In this document: positions 7,299-15,366 of the stretch, in pieces
How the letters are laid out: each line of letters starts with the position of its first letter
Position numbering within the stretch: the stretch's first letter is position 1
Assembly (NCBI RefSeq): GCF_003028575.1
Contig: NZ_PYUD01000002.1
Span: 496,001-560,000 of the forward strand
Reading direction: 5' to 3'
Source of the DNA: Halomonas urumqiensis
Lineage (GTDB): Bacteria; Pseudomonadota; Gammaproteobacteria; Pseudomonadales; Halomonadaceae
Length of the DNA stretch: 64,000 nucleotides
Notes under the pieces: generated by a model
Database searches by the model: none
Told to the model about the DNA's origin: nothing
Seen by the model: only the letters and a program-made list of their open reading frames with translations
Program-made: the position numbers and the translations under genes

Positions 7299-7615
7299 TG
7301 ACAGCTACCCCCTTTACGGACTTACAGCTCCGGCGTCGACATCCCCCGCACCCCGGTGAGACGCTGCGCGAAGATGTATTGCCGGCACTGGAGATCAGCG
7401 TGACGGAAATGGCGCGTCGCCTGGGGCTGGCGCGGGAAACTCTGTCGCGGATTCTGCACGGGCGGGCACCGATTAGCCCGGATCTGGCCGTTCGCCTTGA
7501 AAGAGCCGGCATTGGCCGGGCGCGTGCCTGGCTGGCGGTGCAATGTGATTACGACCTGTGGCAGGCCGAACACCGTGCCCAGCCGCCCATAGAAAGCTTC
7601 GCCGAGTTGGTGTAA
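7298..7615 (+). CDS. HigA-family antitoxin-like transcriptional regulator
   Basis: A 105-residue protein. HPGETLREDVLPALEISVTE leads into a helix-turn-helix (MARRLGLARETLSRILHGRA), then LAVRLERAGIG and a C-terminal YDLWQAEHR segment, the standard HigA/VapI layout. HigA proteins normally pair with a HigB mRNA endonuclease encoded just upstream. No such gene is present here; the upstream space holds only the micro-lipoprotein ORF. The ATG at 7298 matches the family start better than the longer frame from 7208. It may be a solitary regulator or the survivor of a lost toxin-antitoxin pair. Confidence 0.85.
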   Translation: MTATPFTDLQLRRRHPPHPGETLREDVLPALEISVTEMARRLGLARETLSRILHGRAPISPDLAVRLERAGIGRARAWLAVQCDYDLWQAEHRAQPPIESFAELV

Positions 7616-7695
7616 CTCCGCGCCAGCGGGGATGAGCCGCCGAGCATCGTTGTGATCTCGCTTGGCACGAGTTGCAGACCTCTCGCCGATGGTGG

Positions 7696-8835
7696 CTAGC
7701 GGGATGGATTGTTCGGATCGCTTGGGCTGGGTCTTGATGTGCGTTGGTGCCAATGGCCGGGAATCTCATTGATATGTTCGTGCAGTCGTTGACTGGTGTA
7801 TTCGCGAGCCATACGCATGAACCCTTCGCCGTCGCCTTTTCTGTAAGCGTTACCCCGGGCCGATAGGGCTCTGTCGGAAGTGAGAAGGCGCATAACGATT
7901 CGTTGAAATCTGTTCGGCACTTCCCAGTCATGGCGTTCGAGCTGTGTTGAATAAATTAGCGATGTTTCACGAAGCTCATTCAGGGTTGCGCGGGACGCCG
8001 GGTTGGTGATCATGACTGTCAGGTCATTCCACTCCCGGAAGTGTGCTGTCAGTTGTTCGAAGCTGGATAGCTGCCGCTGCTGGGCTTGCTCCAGAGCTTG
8101 TGAGGCTTCGCCTGGTTTGAAGGGAATCTGCTTTGCTGGTTCACCAAGTTCAGAGTTTCGTTCCCAAAGGCTGAGCTGGACATCCGTGGTGTTGTGGCTG
8201 TGCCGGTCAACCGCCTTCACTACGGCGGACAGGCCGGTGAAGGCTTCAGATTGCACTGCGCTGGGAACATAGCGTGGGATCAAATCGCCAGCATCCATCT
8301 CGGAGCCCACGTCACGCTTGTCGTAGAAATAGCGCTGTTGTACTCCCCGTTCGCTGATGCTGCGATGTGTGCAGACATAAGCCACGTCTACTTCATAGCC
8401 ATTTGCTTGGAGCCGGCTGATAAGATCGATAGCCTTGTCGCTTTTTGCCAGTGTGGCGTCGAAGACGAAGTTGACTCCTTTCAAGATGGCATCCTCGAGG
8501 AGCCGGCTTGTCAGGTATTGTGTGGCAGCATGAGACCAGTTCGCCGCCCCTTGCGCCTGATCGACTGTCCTGGCGCGATCAGTATACCCCGGCACGTAGT
8601 CTCTCAGTTCATCTGCATCGATGGCCACGAAGTCGTCTTCAATCTCCGCACTCAGAGAATCCTGCACCGATGACTTGCCTGCCCCTGGTTGCCCACCAAT
8701 CAGGATCGCTCGCTTATCTTCAGCCGGTGCGAGGCCGTCGAGATACGCCGGAGCAATCTCAGAAGAGTAAATGTTGCCGAGGGTTTTGGTGGGTATATCC
8801 GCGCTGTCAGCGAACCAAGATGGGTCTGTCGGCAT
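7696..8835 (-). CDS. Zeta-toxin family protein
   Basis: A 379-residue protein with a P-loop kinase core. Walker A GGQPGAGKS is at about residues 48-56, followed by the DADELRDYVPGY segment that in zeta toxins positions the substrate. NFVFDATLAKSDKAID and the VAYVCTHRSISERGVQQRYF region resemble the lid helices. Zeta toxins phosphorylate UDP-N-acetylglucosamine and block cell-wall synthesis. The protein is longer than classic zeta, with an extra C-terminal region of about 150 residues. The gene follows, by 44 bp, a small basic-protein gene that probably encodes the antitoxin. Local base composition looks poorer in GC than the surroundings, which suggests transfer. Confidence 0.85.
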   Translation of the reverse strand: MPTDPSWFADSADIPTKTLGNIYSSEIAPAYLDGLAPAEDKRAILIGGQPGAGKSSVQDSLSAEIEDDFVAIDADELRDYVPGYTDRARTVDQAQGAANWSHAATQYLTSRLLEDAILKGVNFVFDATLAKSDKAIDLISRLQANGYEVDVAYVCTHRSISERGVQQRYFYDKRDVGSEMDAGDLIPRYVPSAVQSEAFTGLSAVVKAVDRHSHNTTDVQLSLWERNSELGEPAKQIPFKPGEASQALEQAQQRQLSSFEQLTAHFREWNDLTVMITNPASRATLNELRETSLIYSTQLERHDWEVPNRFQRIVMRLLTSDRALSARGNAYRKGDGEGFMRMAREYTSQRLHEHINEIPGHWHQRTSRPSPSDPNNPSR

Positions 8836-8879
8836 TGGGTCCGGCCATGTCGATCTTATAAGGTATTTACACAGCTCGA

Positions 8880-9350
8880 TTAGATGGAGAGGCGCGATTT
8901 GTGGTTCGAGAGGTCGTCTAACACGGCGGCGGTGAAACGTTCGCTTTCGCGCACCATGTTCTCGTCAGGGGTTGCCTCTGAGATCATGCGGACGACATGC
9001 CCAAGCTGGCTGTATGCTGCCATGGTAGCGTCGTAATCGTTCTTCGACTGGCAAGCAGCGAATTGGCGGCGCTTGGTGGGATAAAACTCCTTTGCAACAT
9101 GGCGGAGCCGTTCACCCAGCTCTGGGTGACCAGAGGCATCCGCTTCGCGGGCCTTGCGGTTCAGGAGCCTGAAGATATGGCCCCAGCGCTGTTTCAGGCG
9201 GTTATCCAACACGGTTGCCGGGAGGCGCTGTGCCTGCGCTTCACTGTTACTGCTGTCTTGGCGGGCTTTGTGCGTACGACGTCGCCGGACGACGGTGGTT
9301 TTCGTCCCGGTTCGTTTATAAGTCTTCACTTTGTCAGGCAGTGCATTCAT
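8880..9350 (-). CDS. Probable antitoxin partner of the zeta toxin (unknown family)
   Basis: A 156-residue protein starting MNALPDKVKTYKRTG. The ATG at 9350 is preceded by an excellent AGGAGGT ribosome site. The first 35 residues are strongly basic (VVRRRRTHKARQ) and could bind nucleic acid. The rest is predicted to be helical, with KEFYPTKRRQFAACQSKNDYDATMAAYSQLGHVVRMI in the middle, which is written here only in part as KRRQFAACQSKND. It lies directly upstream of the zeta toxin on the same strand, the usual antitoxin position. It does not look like epsilon or PezA, since I see no helix-turn-helix. Function is inferred from position only. Confidence 0.6.
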   Translation of the reverse strand: MNALPDKVKTYKRTGTKTTVVRRRRTHKARQDSSNSEAQAQRLPATVLDNRLKQRWGHIFRLLNRKAREADASGHPELGERLRHVAKEFYPTKRRQFAACQSKNDYDATMAAYSQLGHVVRMISEATPDENMVRESERFTAAVLDDLSNHKSRLSI

Positions 9351-9469
9351 GCTTCTACCTCCTTTTATGCACTTACAAGATAGCATTTCGATAACCCAGC
9401 CGCGATGCTGAATCAATCACCATCAATCTGTGGCGGTGGCATGGGTACGCATGACCACCATCACTCGCA

Positions 9470-10681
9470 TCACCCCCTTCCCCCCGCCACCATCCCAGCG
9501 CTGTACCAGGCGATCATGCGTTCTTCATCGGTGGGAATGACCCAGGCGCCGACGCGGCTGTCGGCGGTGCTGATGCGGGTGGCGTGGCGTTGGTTGGCGG
9601 TGGGGTCGAGGCTGAGGCCTAGCCAGTCACAGCCCTGGCAGATGGCGTCGCGTACCGGGGCGGCGTGTTCGCCGATGCCGGCGGTGAATATCAGGTGGTC
9701 GAGCCCTCCCATGGCGGCGGCCAGGCTGCCGATCTCGCGGGTGATGCGGTAGGTGTAGAGGTCGATGGCCTGGCGGGCTTCCAGGGCAGGGCTTGCCAGC
9801 AGTTCGCGCATGTCGCCGCTGATGCCGGAAACCCCGCGCAGGCCTGAGCGCTGGTAGAGCATGGTTTCCACCTCTTCGGCGCTCATGCCTTCCTGGCGGA
9901 TGAGGTGCAGCACCAGGCCGGGGTCGAGGCTGCCGCTGCGGGTGCCCATGGCCAGGCCTTCGATGGCGGTGAAGCCCATGGTGGAGGCGACGCTTTGGCC
10001 GTCCTGGATCGCGCACAGGCTGGCGCCGTTGCCAAGGTGGGCGACGATCGCCCGCCCGCCGGGGTGGCCGCCAAGGTGCTCGGGCATCACGCGGTTGATG
10101 TAGTCGTAGGAGAGGCCGTGGAAGCCGTAGCGGATCAGGCCGCGTTCGGTGAGTTCGCGGGGCAGGGCGTAGTGCCTGGCCACCTGGGGTTGGGTGGCGT
10201 GGAAGGCGGTGTCGAAGCAGGCCACCTGGGCAAGCGTGGGGTGGCGTTCGGCGAGCCGTCTGGTCGGGGCCAGGCAGTAGGGCTGATGGAGCGGGGCCAG
10301 TGAGTTCAGGCCGGCGAGCTCATCGATGATGGTGGCGTCGAGCCGCACCGGTGCCTGGTAGTGGCGCCCGCCGTGTACCACGCGGTGGCCGACGACCGAG
10401 AGGTCGGCGAGATCGGGGGCTTGTGAGATCCAGTCCAGCAGCCGTTGCAGGGCGTCATGGTGGTCGAGATCGCCGGGAAGCCCTTGCAGTGCCGGGGCCT
10501 GGGCGCTGTTTCCCTGGCCATCGACCAGGGTCAGGCGTGCCGCGCCCTGGCCGTGGCCCAGCCCGGCGAAGTGGCCGCGATAGCGCAGCGCCAGGCTGGC
10601 CAGCGACGGGTCGCCGGGCGCGCCATACAGCCCGAACTTGAGGCTCGATGAGCCGCTGTTGATGACCAGGATGTCGCCCAT
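9470..10681 (-). CDS. ackA: Acetate kinase
   Basis: Converts acetyl phosphate and ADP to acetate and ATP in the cytoplasm (reversible). The 403-residue protein has the family motifs: VINSGSSSLKF at the start, GHRVVHGG, the catalytic ACFDTAFH, YGFHGLSY, HLGNGAS, GTRSGSLDPG and GISGDMREL. The start is tied to the stop of the upstream phosphotransacetylase gene (TGATG; an overlapping ATG one codon earlier is also possible). Together the two genes interconvert acetyl-CoA and acetate. Confidence 0.95.
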   Translation of the reverse strand: MGDILVINSGSSSLKFGLYGAPGDPSLASLALRYRGHFAGLGHGQGAARLTLVDGQGNSAQAPALQGLPGDLDHHDALQRLLDWISQAPDLADLSVVGHRVVHGGRHYQAPVRLDATIIDELAGLNSLAPLHQPYCLAPTRRLAERHPTLAQVACFDTAFHATQPQVARHYALPRELTERGLIRYGFHGLSYDYINRVMPEHLGGHPGGRAIVAHLGNGASLCAIQDGQSVASTMGFTAIEGLAMGTRSGSLDPGLVLHLIRQEGMSAEEVETMLYQRSGLRGVSGISGDMRELLASPALEARQAIDLYTYRITREIGSLAAAMGGLDHLIFTAGIGEHAAPVRDAICQGCDWLGLSLDPTANQRHATRISTADSRVGAWVIPTDEERMIAWYSAGMVAGGRG

Positions 10682-12159
10682 CATTCCCCCGCCAGCCGCG
10701 CCAGGTTCTGACGTTGTTGGTGGTCGGCCAGCAGCAGCGCCAGTGCGCAGGAGGCCATGCGGGTGATCGGCTCGTCGGCGCGGCTGGTCAGTACGATGGG
10801 CACCCGGGCGCCGATCACCAGCCCGGCACCGGTGGCGTCGGCCAGGTAGGTGAGCTGTTTCATCAGCATGTTGGCGGATTCGAGGTCCGGGGCGACGAGG
10901 ATATCGGCGCGGCCGGCCACCGGCGAGATGATGTGCTTGGCGTTGGCGGCGGCTTCCGAGACGGCATTGTCGAAGGCCAGTGGGCCATCCAGCGTGCCGC
11001 CCTGGATCTGTCCACGATCGGCCATCTTGCACAGTGCGGCGGCATCCAGGGTGGAGGCGATCTTGGGGTTGATGGTTTCCACCGCGGAGAGTATCGCCAC
11101 CTTGGGGTCAGCGTTGCCCAGGGCATGGGCCAGTTCGATGGCGTTCTGCACGATATCGCGCTTGGTGGCGAGGTTGGGCGTGATGTTGATGGCGGCATCG
11201 GTGATCAGCAGCGGGCGCGGGTAGGTGGGGACATCGAAGGCCATCACATGGCTGATGCAGCGCTCGGTGCGCAAGCCGCCGTCGCGCTTGAGCACTTCAT
11301 GCATCAGTTCATCGGTGTGCAGTGCCCCTTTCATCAGGGCGTTGGCGCGCCCTTCGTGCACCAGTGCCACGGCACGGGTCGCGGCGGCGTGGCTGTGGGG
11401 GACATCGATCAGCTCGAAGCCGGTGATATCCAGTTCGGCCTCCATGGCGGCGGCCTGGATCTTCGCTCGCGGTCCGACCAGGATCGGCGTGATCAGGCCG
11501 TGCTGCGCGGCGGCCACCGCGCCCGTCAAGGAGCTTCCGTCGACCGGGTGCACCACCGCCATGGTGATCGCCTCGGGGTGGTCGGCGGCGCTGAGTATCT
11601 CGTGTAGCCGCCCGCGCTCGGCGAGCCGCACCGAGGGCAATACGGTACGGGGCCGGCGGACCTTCTGCGTGGGCGCCAGTACGCGGGCCTGGCCTTCGAT
11701 GACCACCTTGCCGCGCTGGTTCGCACAACGGCAATCCAGGGTCAGTTGATGGGTCTCGGGTGACTTGGCGGTGACCTTGACGCTGACGTCGAGCACGTCG
11801 CCCAACCTGACCGGCGCATGGAAGTCGAGGGTCTGGCTGAGATAGATGGTGCCGGGCCCGGGAAGCTGGGTGCCGAGTACGGTGGAAATCAGGGCGCCGC
11901 CCCACATGCCATGGGCGATCACCTCCTGGAAGCGGCTCGAGCGGGCGAAATCGTCATCCACATGGGAGGGGTTCACGTCGCCGGACATGATGGCGAACAG
12001 CTTGATGTCGTCCATGGTCAGGCGTTTATTGAGGTGCGCCACGTCGCCGACCTGAATCTCGTCGAAGGTCCGGTTTTCGATGAAAGCGTGCTCCTCGCTG
12101 TGGGCGCTTTCTCCTGAAGCCCTGTCTCCTGCAGAATGGTCGCCTGTCGCATCTTCCAT
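10681..12159 (-). CDS. MaoC-like hydratase / phosphate acetyl(butyryl)transferase fusion
   Basis: A 492-residue two-domain enzyme. About residues 18-160 are a MaoC-type hot-dog domain (FDEIQVGDVAHLNKRLTMDD, then MSGDVNPSHVDDDFA and HGMWGGALISTVLG). The remainder is a phosphate acyltransferase (ITPILVGPRAKIQAAA, NALMKGALHTDELMHEVL, PLLITDAAINITPNLATK, GPLAFDNAVSEAAA). This fusion is known and usually annotated as bifunctional enoyl-CoA hydratase/phosphate acetyltransferase. It supplies acyl phosphate to the coupled acetate kinase. A GGAGG site before the ATG at 12159 fixes the start. Whether acetyl or another short acyl group is preferred cannot be told from sequence alone. Confidence 0.92.
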   Translation of the reverse strand: MEDATGDHSAGDRASGESAHSEEHAFIENRTFDEIQVGDVAHLNKRLTMDDIKLFAIMSGDVNPSHVDDDFARSSRFQEVIAHGMWGGALISTVLGTQLPGPGTIYLSQTLDFHAPVRLGDVLDVSVKVTAKSPETHQLTLDCRCANQRGKVVIEGQARVLAPTQKVRRPRTVLPSVRLAERGRLHEILSAADHPEAITMAVVHPVDGSSLTGAVAAAQHGLITPILVGPRAKIQAAAMEAELDITGFELIDVPHSHAAATRAVALVHEGRANALMKGALHTDELMHEVLKRDGGLRTERCISHVMAFDVPTYPRPLLITDAAINITPNLATKRDIVQNAIELAHALGNADPKVAILSAVETINPKIASTLDAAALCKMADRGQIQGGTLDGPLAFDNAVSEAAANAKHIISPVAGRADILVAPDLESANMLMKQLTYLADATGAGLVIGARVPIVLTSRADEPITRMASCALALLLADHQQRQNLARLAGE

Positions 12160-12310
12160 GGGTGTCCTCCGTGATGGTTCGAGCAGCATGTTCGCCTAGC
12201 CTAGCGCCCAGTGAGGCGGGCCGCATTGATCGAGGTCGGGTTGGCGCCACAATGCGCCTCGCTGCTGGTAGGCTGCAACGTAGGATCTTTCACCCGACGA
12301 GGCGCTTGCC

Positions 12311-12940
12311 ATGACACACCACGACGTCGACACGTCTTCCTCCCTCTCTACTTCCTCCCCCTCTACGCCTTTCGATAGTGCCGTGGCCGCTCTGGATGCC
12401 CTGCATGCCGAGGATCCACGCCGCGTGGAGGTGGATGGTGAGCCCATGCCCCAGGAGCTGTGGCATGCCGGGCGCATGAGCGCCTGGCTTGCCGAACTCA
12501 TCGAGGCGCCCGACGAACTGATTCGGCTGGCGGTGCGCAACCAGCACCTGCAGCGCTGGCAGGTACCGCGTAGCGACTACCCCGAGGGGCGTGTCGGTTA
12601 CCTGACCTGGCGTCGCGACCAGGGCAAGCGCGCGGGCGAGACCACCGCCCGGGTGATGCGTGAAGCGGGGTACCCCGAGGAGCAGGCCGAGCAGGTGGCG
12701 AAGATGATCCGCAAGCAGGGGCTCGGGCGCGACCCGGGCGCCCAGGCAGTGGAGGATTGCGCCTGCCTGGTGTTTCTGGAGAACTACTTCGCCGACTTTT
12801 CGAAGCAGATCGAGCATGAGCACCTGGTGCGCATCGTGCGCATGACCTGGAAGAAGATGTCGCCGCGCGCCCATGAGCTGGCGCTGGGCTTGCCGATGAG
12901 CGAAGAAGCGCGTGCGCTGGTGGAAGAGGCGCTGACCTGA
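12311..12940 (+). CDS. DUF4202 domain protein
   Basis: A 209-residue cytoplasmic protein matching the DUF4202 pattern: FDSAVAALDALHAEDPRRVE, LWHAGRMSAWLAEL, RNQHLQRWQVPRSDYPEGRV, YLTWRRDQGKRAGETTARVM, EDCACLVFLENYFADFSKQ, and a final IVRMTWKKMSPRAHELAL. Several conserved His, Asp and Glu suggest an HD-like fold, but no reaction is established. It stands alone, divergent from the maoC-pta/ackA operon. A Ser/Thr-rich N-terminal extension (residues 8-20) is not part of the domain. Confidence 0.85.
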   Translation: MTHHDVDTSSSLSTSSPSTPFDSAVAALDALHAEDPRRVEVDGEPMPQELWHAGRMSAWLAELIEAPDELIRLAVRNQHLQRWQVPRSDYPEGRVGYLTWRRDQGKRAGETTARVMREAGYPEEQAEQVAKMIRKQGLGRDPGAQAVEDCACLVFLENYFADFSKQIEHEHLVRIVRMTWKKMSPRAHELALGLPMSEEARALVEEALT

Positions 12941-12983
12941 ACGGTTTGACAAGGCCTGGTAGACGCCCTAGATTCACAAGTGC

Positions 12984-13004
12984 AAATGATAATCTGTATC
13001 ATTT
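12984..13004. promoter_or_regulatory. Fur-box-like inverted repeat
   Basis: AAATGATAATCTGTATCATTT is an inverted repeat (AATGATA-N5-TATCATT) close to the Fur consensus GATAATGATAATCATTATC. It sits 24 bp before the start of the next gene, well placed for iron-dependent repression. Confidence 0.7.
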
Positions 13005-13027
13005 AATCTGACATCTGGGAGGCCGTC

Positions 13028-13327
13028 ATGTCCTATCGCATCAACACCGCACTCAATGGGCTGAACCCGACGCTGCAGATCTGCGATGCCACCACCGGGT
13101 CGGTACGCGTGGCCTGGGAGTATCCACGCGAACCCGCAGACATCTCCGATGAGCAGAGAGACATGCTGGCCATGCGCCGTGAGGAGGCGATTCATGACCT
13201 CTTCCGCCGGCTGTTCCTGCTGACTACCGAGCAGTACCTCAAGGGCGAGCTCGATTCGACACCGGCCCTTGGCGCCTGGCGGCGCCACAGGCGGCCTGGT
13301 GCGTCAGACGGGGTCGAGCGTCACTGA
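13028..13327 (+). CDS. Small protein of unknown function behind a Fur-like box
   Basis: A 99-residue soluble protein: MSYRINTALNGLNPTLQICD, a region with VRVAWEYPREPADISDEQRD, and a helical segment EEAIHDLFRRLFLLTTEQYL. The tail is Arg-rich and overlaps the 3' end of the convergent acyltransferase gene by 24 bp. A GGGAGG ribosome site precedes the ATG. There is no signal peptide, Cys cluster or known motif. The Fur-like box upstream suggests induction under iron limitation, so an iron-homeostasis or iron-sparing role is possible. I do not recognise the family. Confidence 0.75.
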   Translation: MSYRINTALNGLNPTLQICDATTGSVRVAWEYPREPADISDEQRDMLAMRREEAIHDLFRRLFLLTTEQYLKGELDSTPALGAWRRHRRPGASDGVERH

Positions 13328-14380
13328 CAGGGTCTCGGTGGTCTCGCAGGGCTTGCCGTGGCGCAGCGCGAGCTGGCGCTGGGTGAGGTTCATCACCACG
13401 CTGAACAGGGTTTCCATCCGCTCTTCGACGGGTTGGGCGAGGTTCTCGTGGCGGCAGATCGACAGGGGCTCGTCCTGGTGATCGGAGAGAATCTCGAACA
13501 GCGCGGCCTCGTTCACCCCGGAAGGTTCGGGAAGTTGTTGCTGCAGCAATGCATCCAGCCGGGCCAGTCGCGGACGCGAATCGGGGCGCGGGAAGTCTTC
13601 CACCTGGCAGGTGACGGCCCGCGCCGTGAGGTGGTTGGTGTGGGTGACCACGCCGTGATGCGGCTCGAGCCTTCCGGGTTCGCCGGGGTGCACTTCCAGC
13701 CCCACCGCCTGGCCGGTGCCGCTGGCGATCAGGAAGTGCGCCGGGGAACAGACCCGCTGGCGTGCCGCCACCGCGACGGCGCTTTGCATGTCCGGGCTTT
13801 CGAGGATCTTGCGCAGCGCTACGTGGATCGGCAGCCCTTCGCCACAGGTTCGCGAGCGAATGGCATTCAGGCAGACGCCGATGCCGTGGGCATTCATGCC
13901 GATCTTGGCGACCATGCCGGCCTCCCCGACGCTGATCAGCGGAGCGGCGTGGTCGCCCTCGATGCGCAGCACCACCACGTTAGGCAGCTGGTCGGCGCGC
14001 CAGTCCCAGTTCTGGGCCAGCCATTGAGTATTCGCCCGGTGCAGGGCGAAGGCCGAGCAGCCACCGCTGGCACGGGTCAGCGAGATCTCGCTTCGGCAGT
14101 TGAGGGTGAGGATGTCGGCGACATCCAGCCCCGCGCCTTCGGCGATGCCGGCCATTTCATCGAGAATCTCTGGAAAGCCACGCTCGATCATCGCGCCGAA
14201 GCGCTCGGCTTCGTCACGGGCCTGGGCCCAGTCGATCCCCACGAAATCCTGGAACAGCCGGTCGTAGACCTCGATGCTGGAGTGGATCAGCCGGGCATGC
14301 TGGCGGCCGTGGGCCAGGCCGATCTCGTGGCGTGTGCCACGAAGCTTGGTGACTTCGAGAGGGGCGCGTGGTGCCATCAT
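13304..14380 (-). CDS. C45-family autoproteolytic acyltransferase/hydrolase
   Basis: A 358-residue protein of the acyl-CoA:6-aminopenicillanate acyltransferase-like family (Ntn hydrolases). The self-processing site is visible as ASGGCSAFALH near residue 106, where the Cys becomes the new N-terminal nucleophile. It is followed by LAQNWDWRADQLPNVVVLRI and AGMVAKIGMNAHGIGVCLNA, which are typical of the fold. The region before it (GTRHEIGLAHGRQHARLI) is the prosegment. The substrate is unknown; amide or acyl-transfer reactions are expected. The start overlaps the stop of the upstream dienelactone hydrolase gene (ATGATG, two possible ATGs), so the two genes are coupled. Confidence 0.85.
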   Translation of the reverse strand: MMAPRAPLEVTKLRGTRHEIGLAHGRQHARLIHSSIEVYDRLFQDFVGIDWAQARDEAERFGAMIERGFPEILDEMAGIAEGAGLDVADILTLNCRSEISLTRASGGCSAFALHRANTQWLAQNWDWRADQLPNVVVLRIEGDHAAPLISVGEAGMVAKIGMNAHGIGVCLNAIRSRTCGEGLPIHVALRKILESPDMQSAVAVAARQRVCSPAHFLIASGTGQAVGLEVHPGEPGRLEPHHGVVTHTNHLTARAVTCQVEDFPRPDSRPRLARLDALLQQQLPEPSGVNEAALFEILSDHQDEPLSICRHENLAQPVEERMETLFSVVMNLTQRQLALRHGKPCETTETLSVTLDPV

Positions 14381-15162
14381 TCGCCAAGCGTCTCGTCGAG
14401 CAGGTCGAGGAAGGCGGCCCAGGACTTCTCGTCGGCACGCTGTTGATATCGGTCGGAGCCGAATACGGTGAAGGCGTGGGGGGCGCCGGAATACACTTCG
14501 ATCTCGTAGGTGACGCCAGCGTCCTCGAGCTCCTTGCCCAGTGTTGCCACATCGTCCAGGGAAATGGATTCGTCTGCGCCACCGTGGGCGATCAGGATCG
14601 GCGGCGTGTCGGATTCGTAGGACTGCCCCTCGGGGGTGCCCAGGCCACCATGGAAACTGGCGTAGCCGGCGATGTCCATGGCCTCGCCCGAGCGTGCCAG
14701 TTCCAGCACCACCGCGCCGCCGAAACAGTACCCCATCACCACCATGTCGGTGGCGGCGCCCTGGGCGCGTGCCTCGGCAAGCCCACCCAGCGTCAGCGCC
14801 CGCATGCGCTCGCGGTCTTCATAGAGGCGAGCGGTTTCCTCCTTGCGGGCGTCGAGCTCCTGGGGGCGGTTGCCCTGGCCGTACAGGTCGATGGCAAAGG
14901 CATCATAGCCTTGCTCAGCGAGCATGTCGGCGCGCTTGCGTTCGTAGTCATCCAGGCCATCCCAGTCGTGGATGATCAATACGCTGCCCTGAGCGTCTCC
15001 CTCGGCGGTCGCCAGGTAGCCCTCGAAGGCTTCGCCGTCGATCTCGTAGGTGATATCGCGGCCCGCATGCTCATCGGCAAGCGCCGGGGCGACTAGCAGG
15101 GGCAGGGCCAGGGCGGAAAGCAGGGTGATGCGGGTGGTGGTGCCTAACGAATGGCGTGGCAT
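14377..15162 (-). CDS. Exported dienelactone-hydrolase family protein
   Basis: A 261-residue alpha/beta hydrolase with an N-terminal signal sequence (TLLSALALPLLVAPALA-D), so it probably acts in the periplasm. The catalytic triad is visible: nucleophile Cys in VMGYCFGGAV, Asp in HGGADESIS, and His in SGAPHAFTVFG. The Cys nucleophile is typical of dienelactone hydrolases. The substrate is unknown. It is co-transcribed with the C45 acyltransferase gene, whose start overlaps this stop. Confidence 0.88.
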   Translation of the reverse strand: MPRHSLGTTTRITLLSALALPLLVAPALADEHAGRDITYEIDGEAFEGYLATAEGDAQGSVLIIHDWDGLDDYERKRADMLAEQGYDAFAIDLYGQGNRPQELDARKEETARLYEDRERMRALTLGGLAEARAQGAATDMVVMGYCFGGAVVLELARSGEAMDIAGYASFHGGLGTPEGQSYESDTPPILIAHGGADESISLDDVATLGKELEDAGVTYEIEVYSGAPHAFTVFGSDRYQQRADEKSWAAFLDLLDETLGE

Positions 15163-15366
15163 GGTGGGCTCCTCGTCGGGGTCTGCTGGGTTGCTTGGAT
15201 CAGTCTAGTGCAAGCGCCCGTTGAGAGGGCTTTTCATGACGCGACGGGAATTGCTGGACGTGCGCCTTTGCCAGGCCACAACGTTGGCAGCGTGAACTTG
15301 TATTTTCGGCCGTAGGGTTCCAGATTTAACAGGGATTTCTGATTCAGCCAACACGAGCGTGACACC

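Noticed and set aside
15205-15235. Hairpin-like GCGCCC...AGGGCTTTT before the Liv binding-protein gene as a terminator
   Set aside because: It lies between divergent genes, upstream of both, and the stem is short; no transcript would need to end there.
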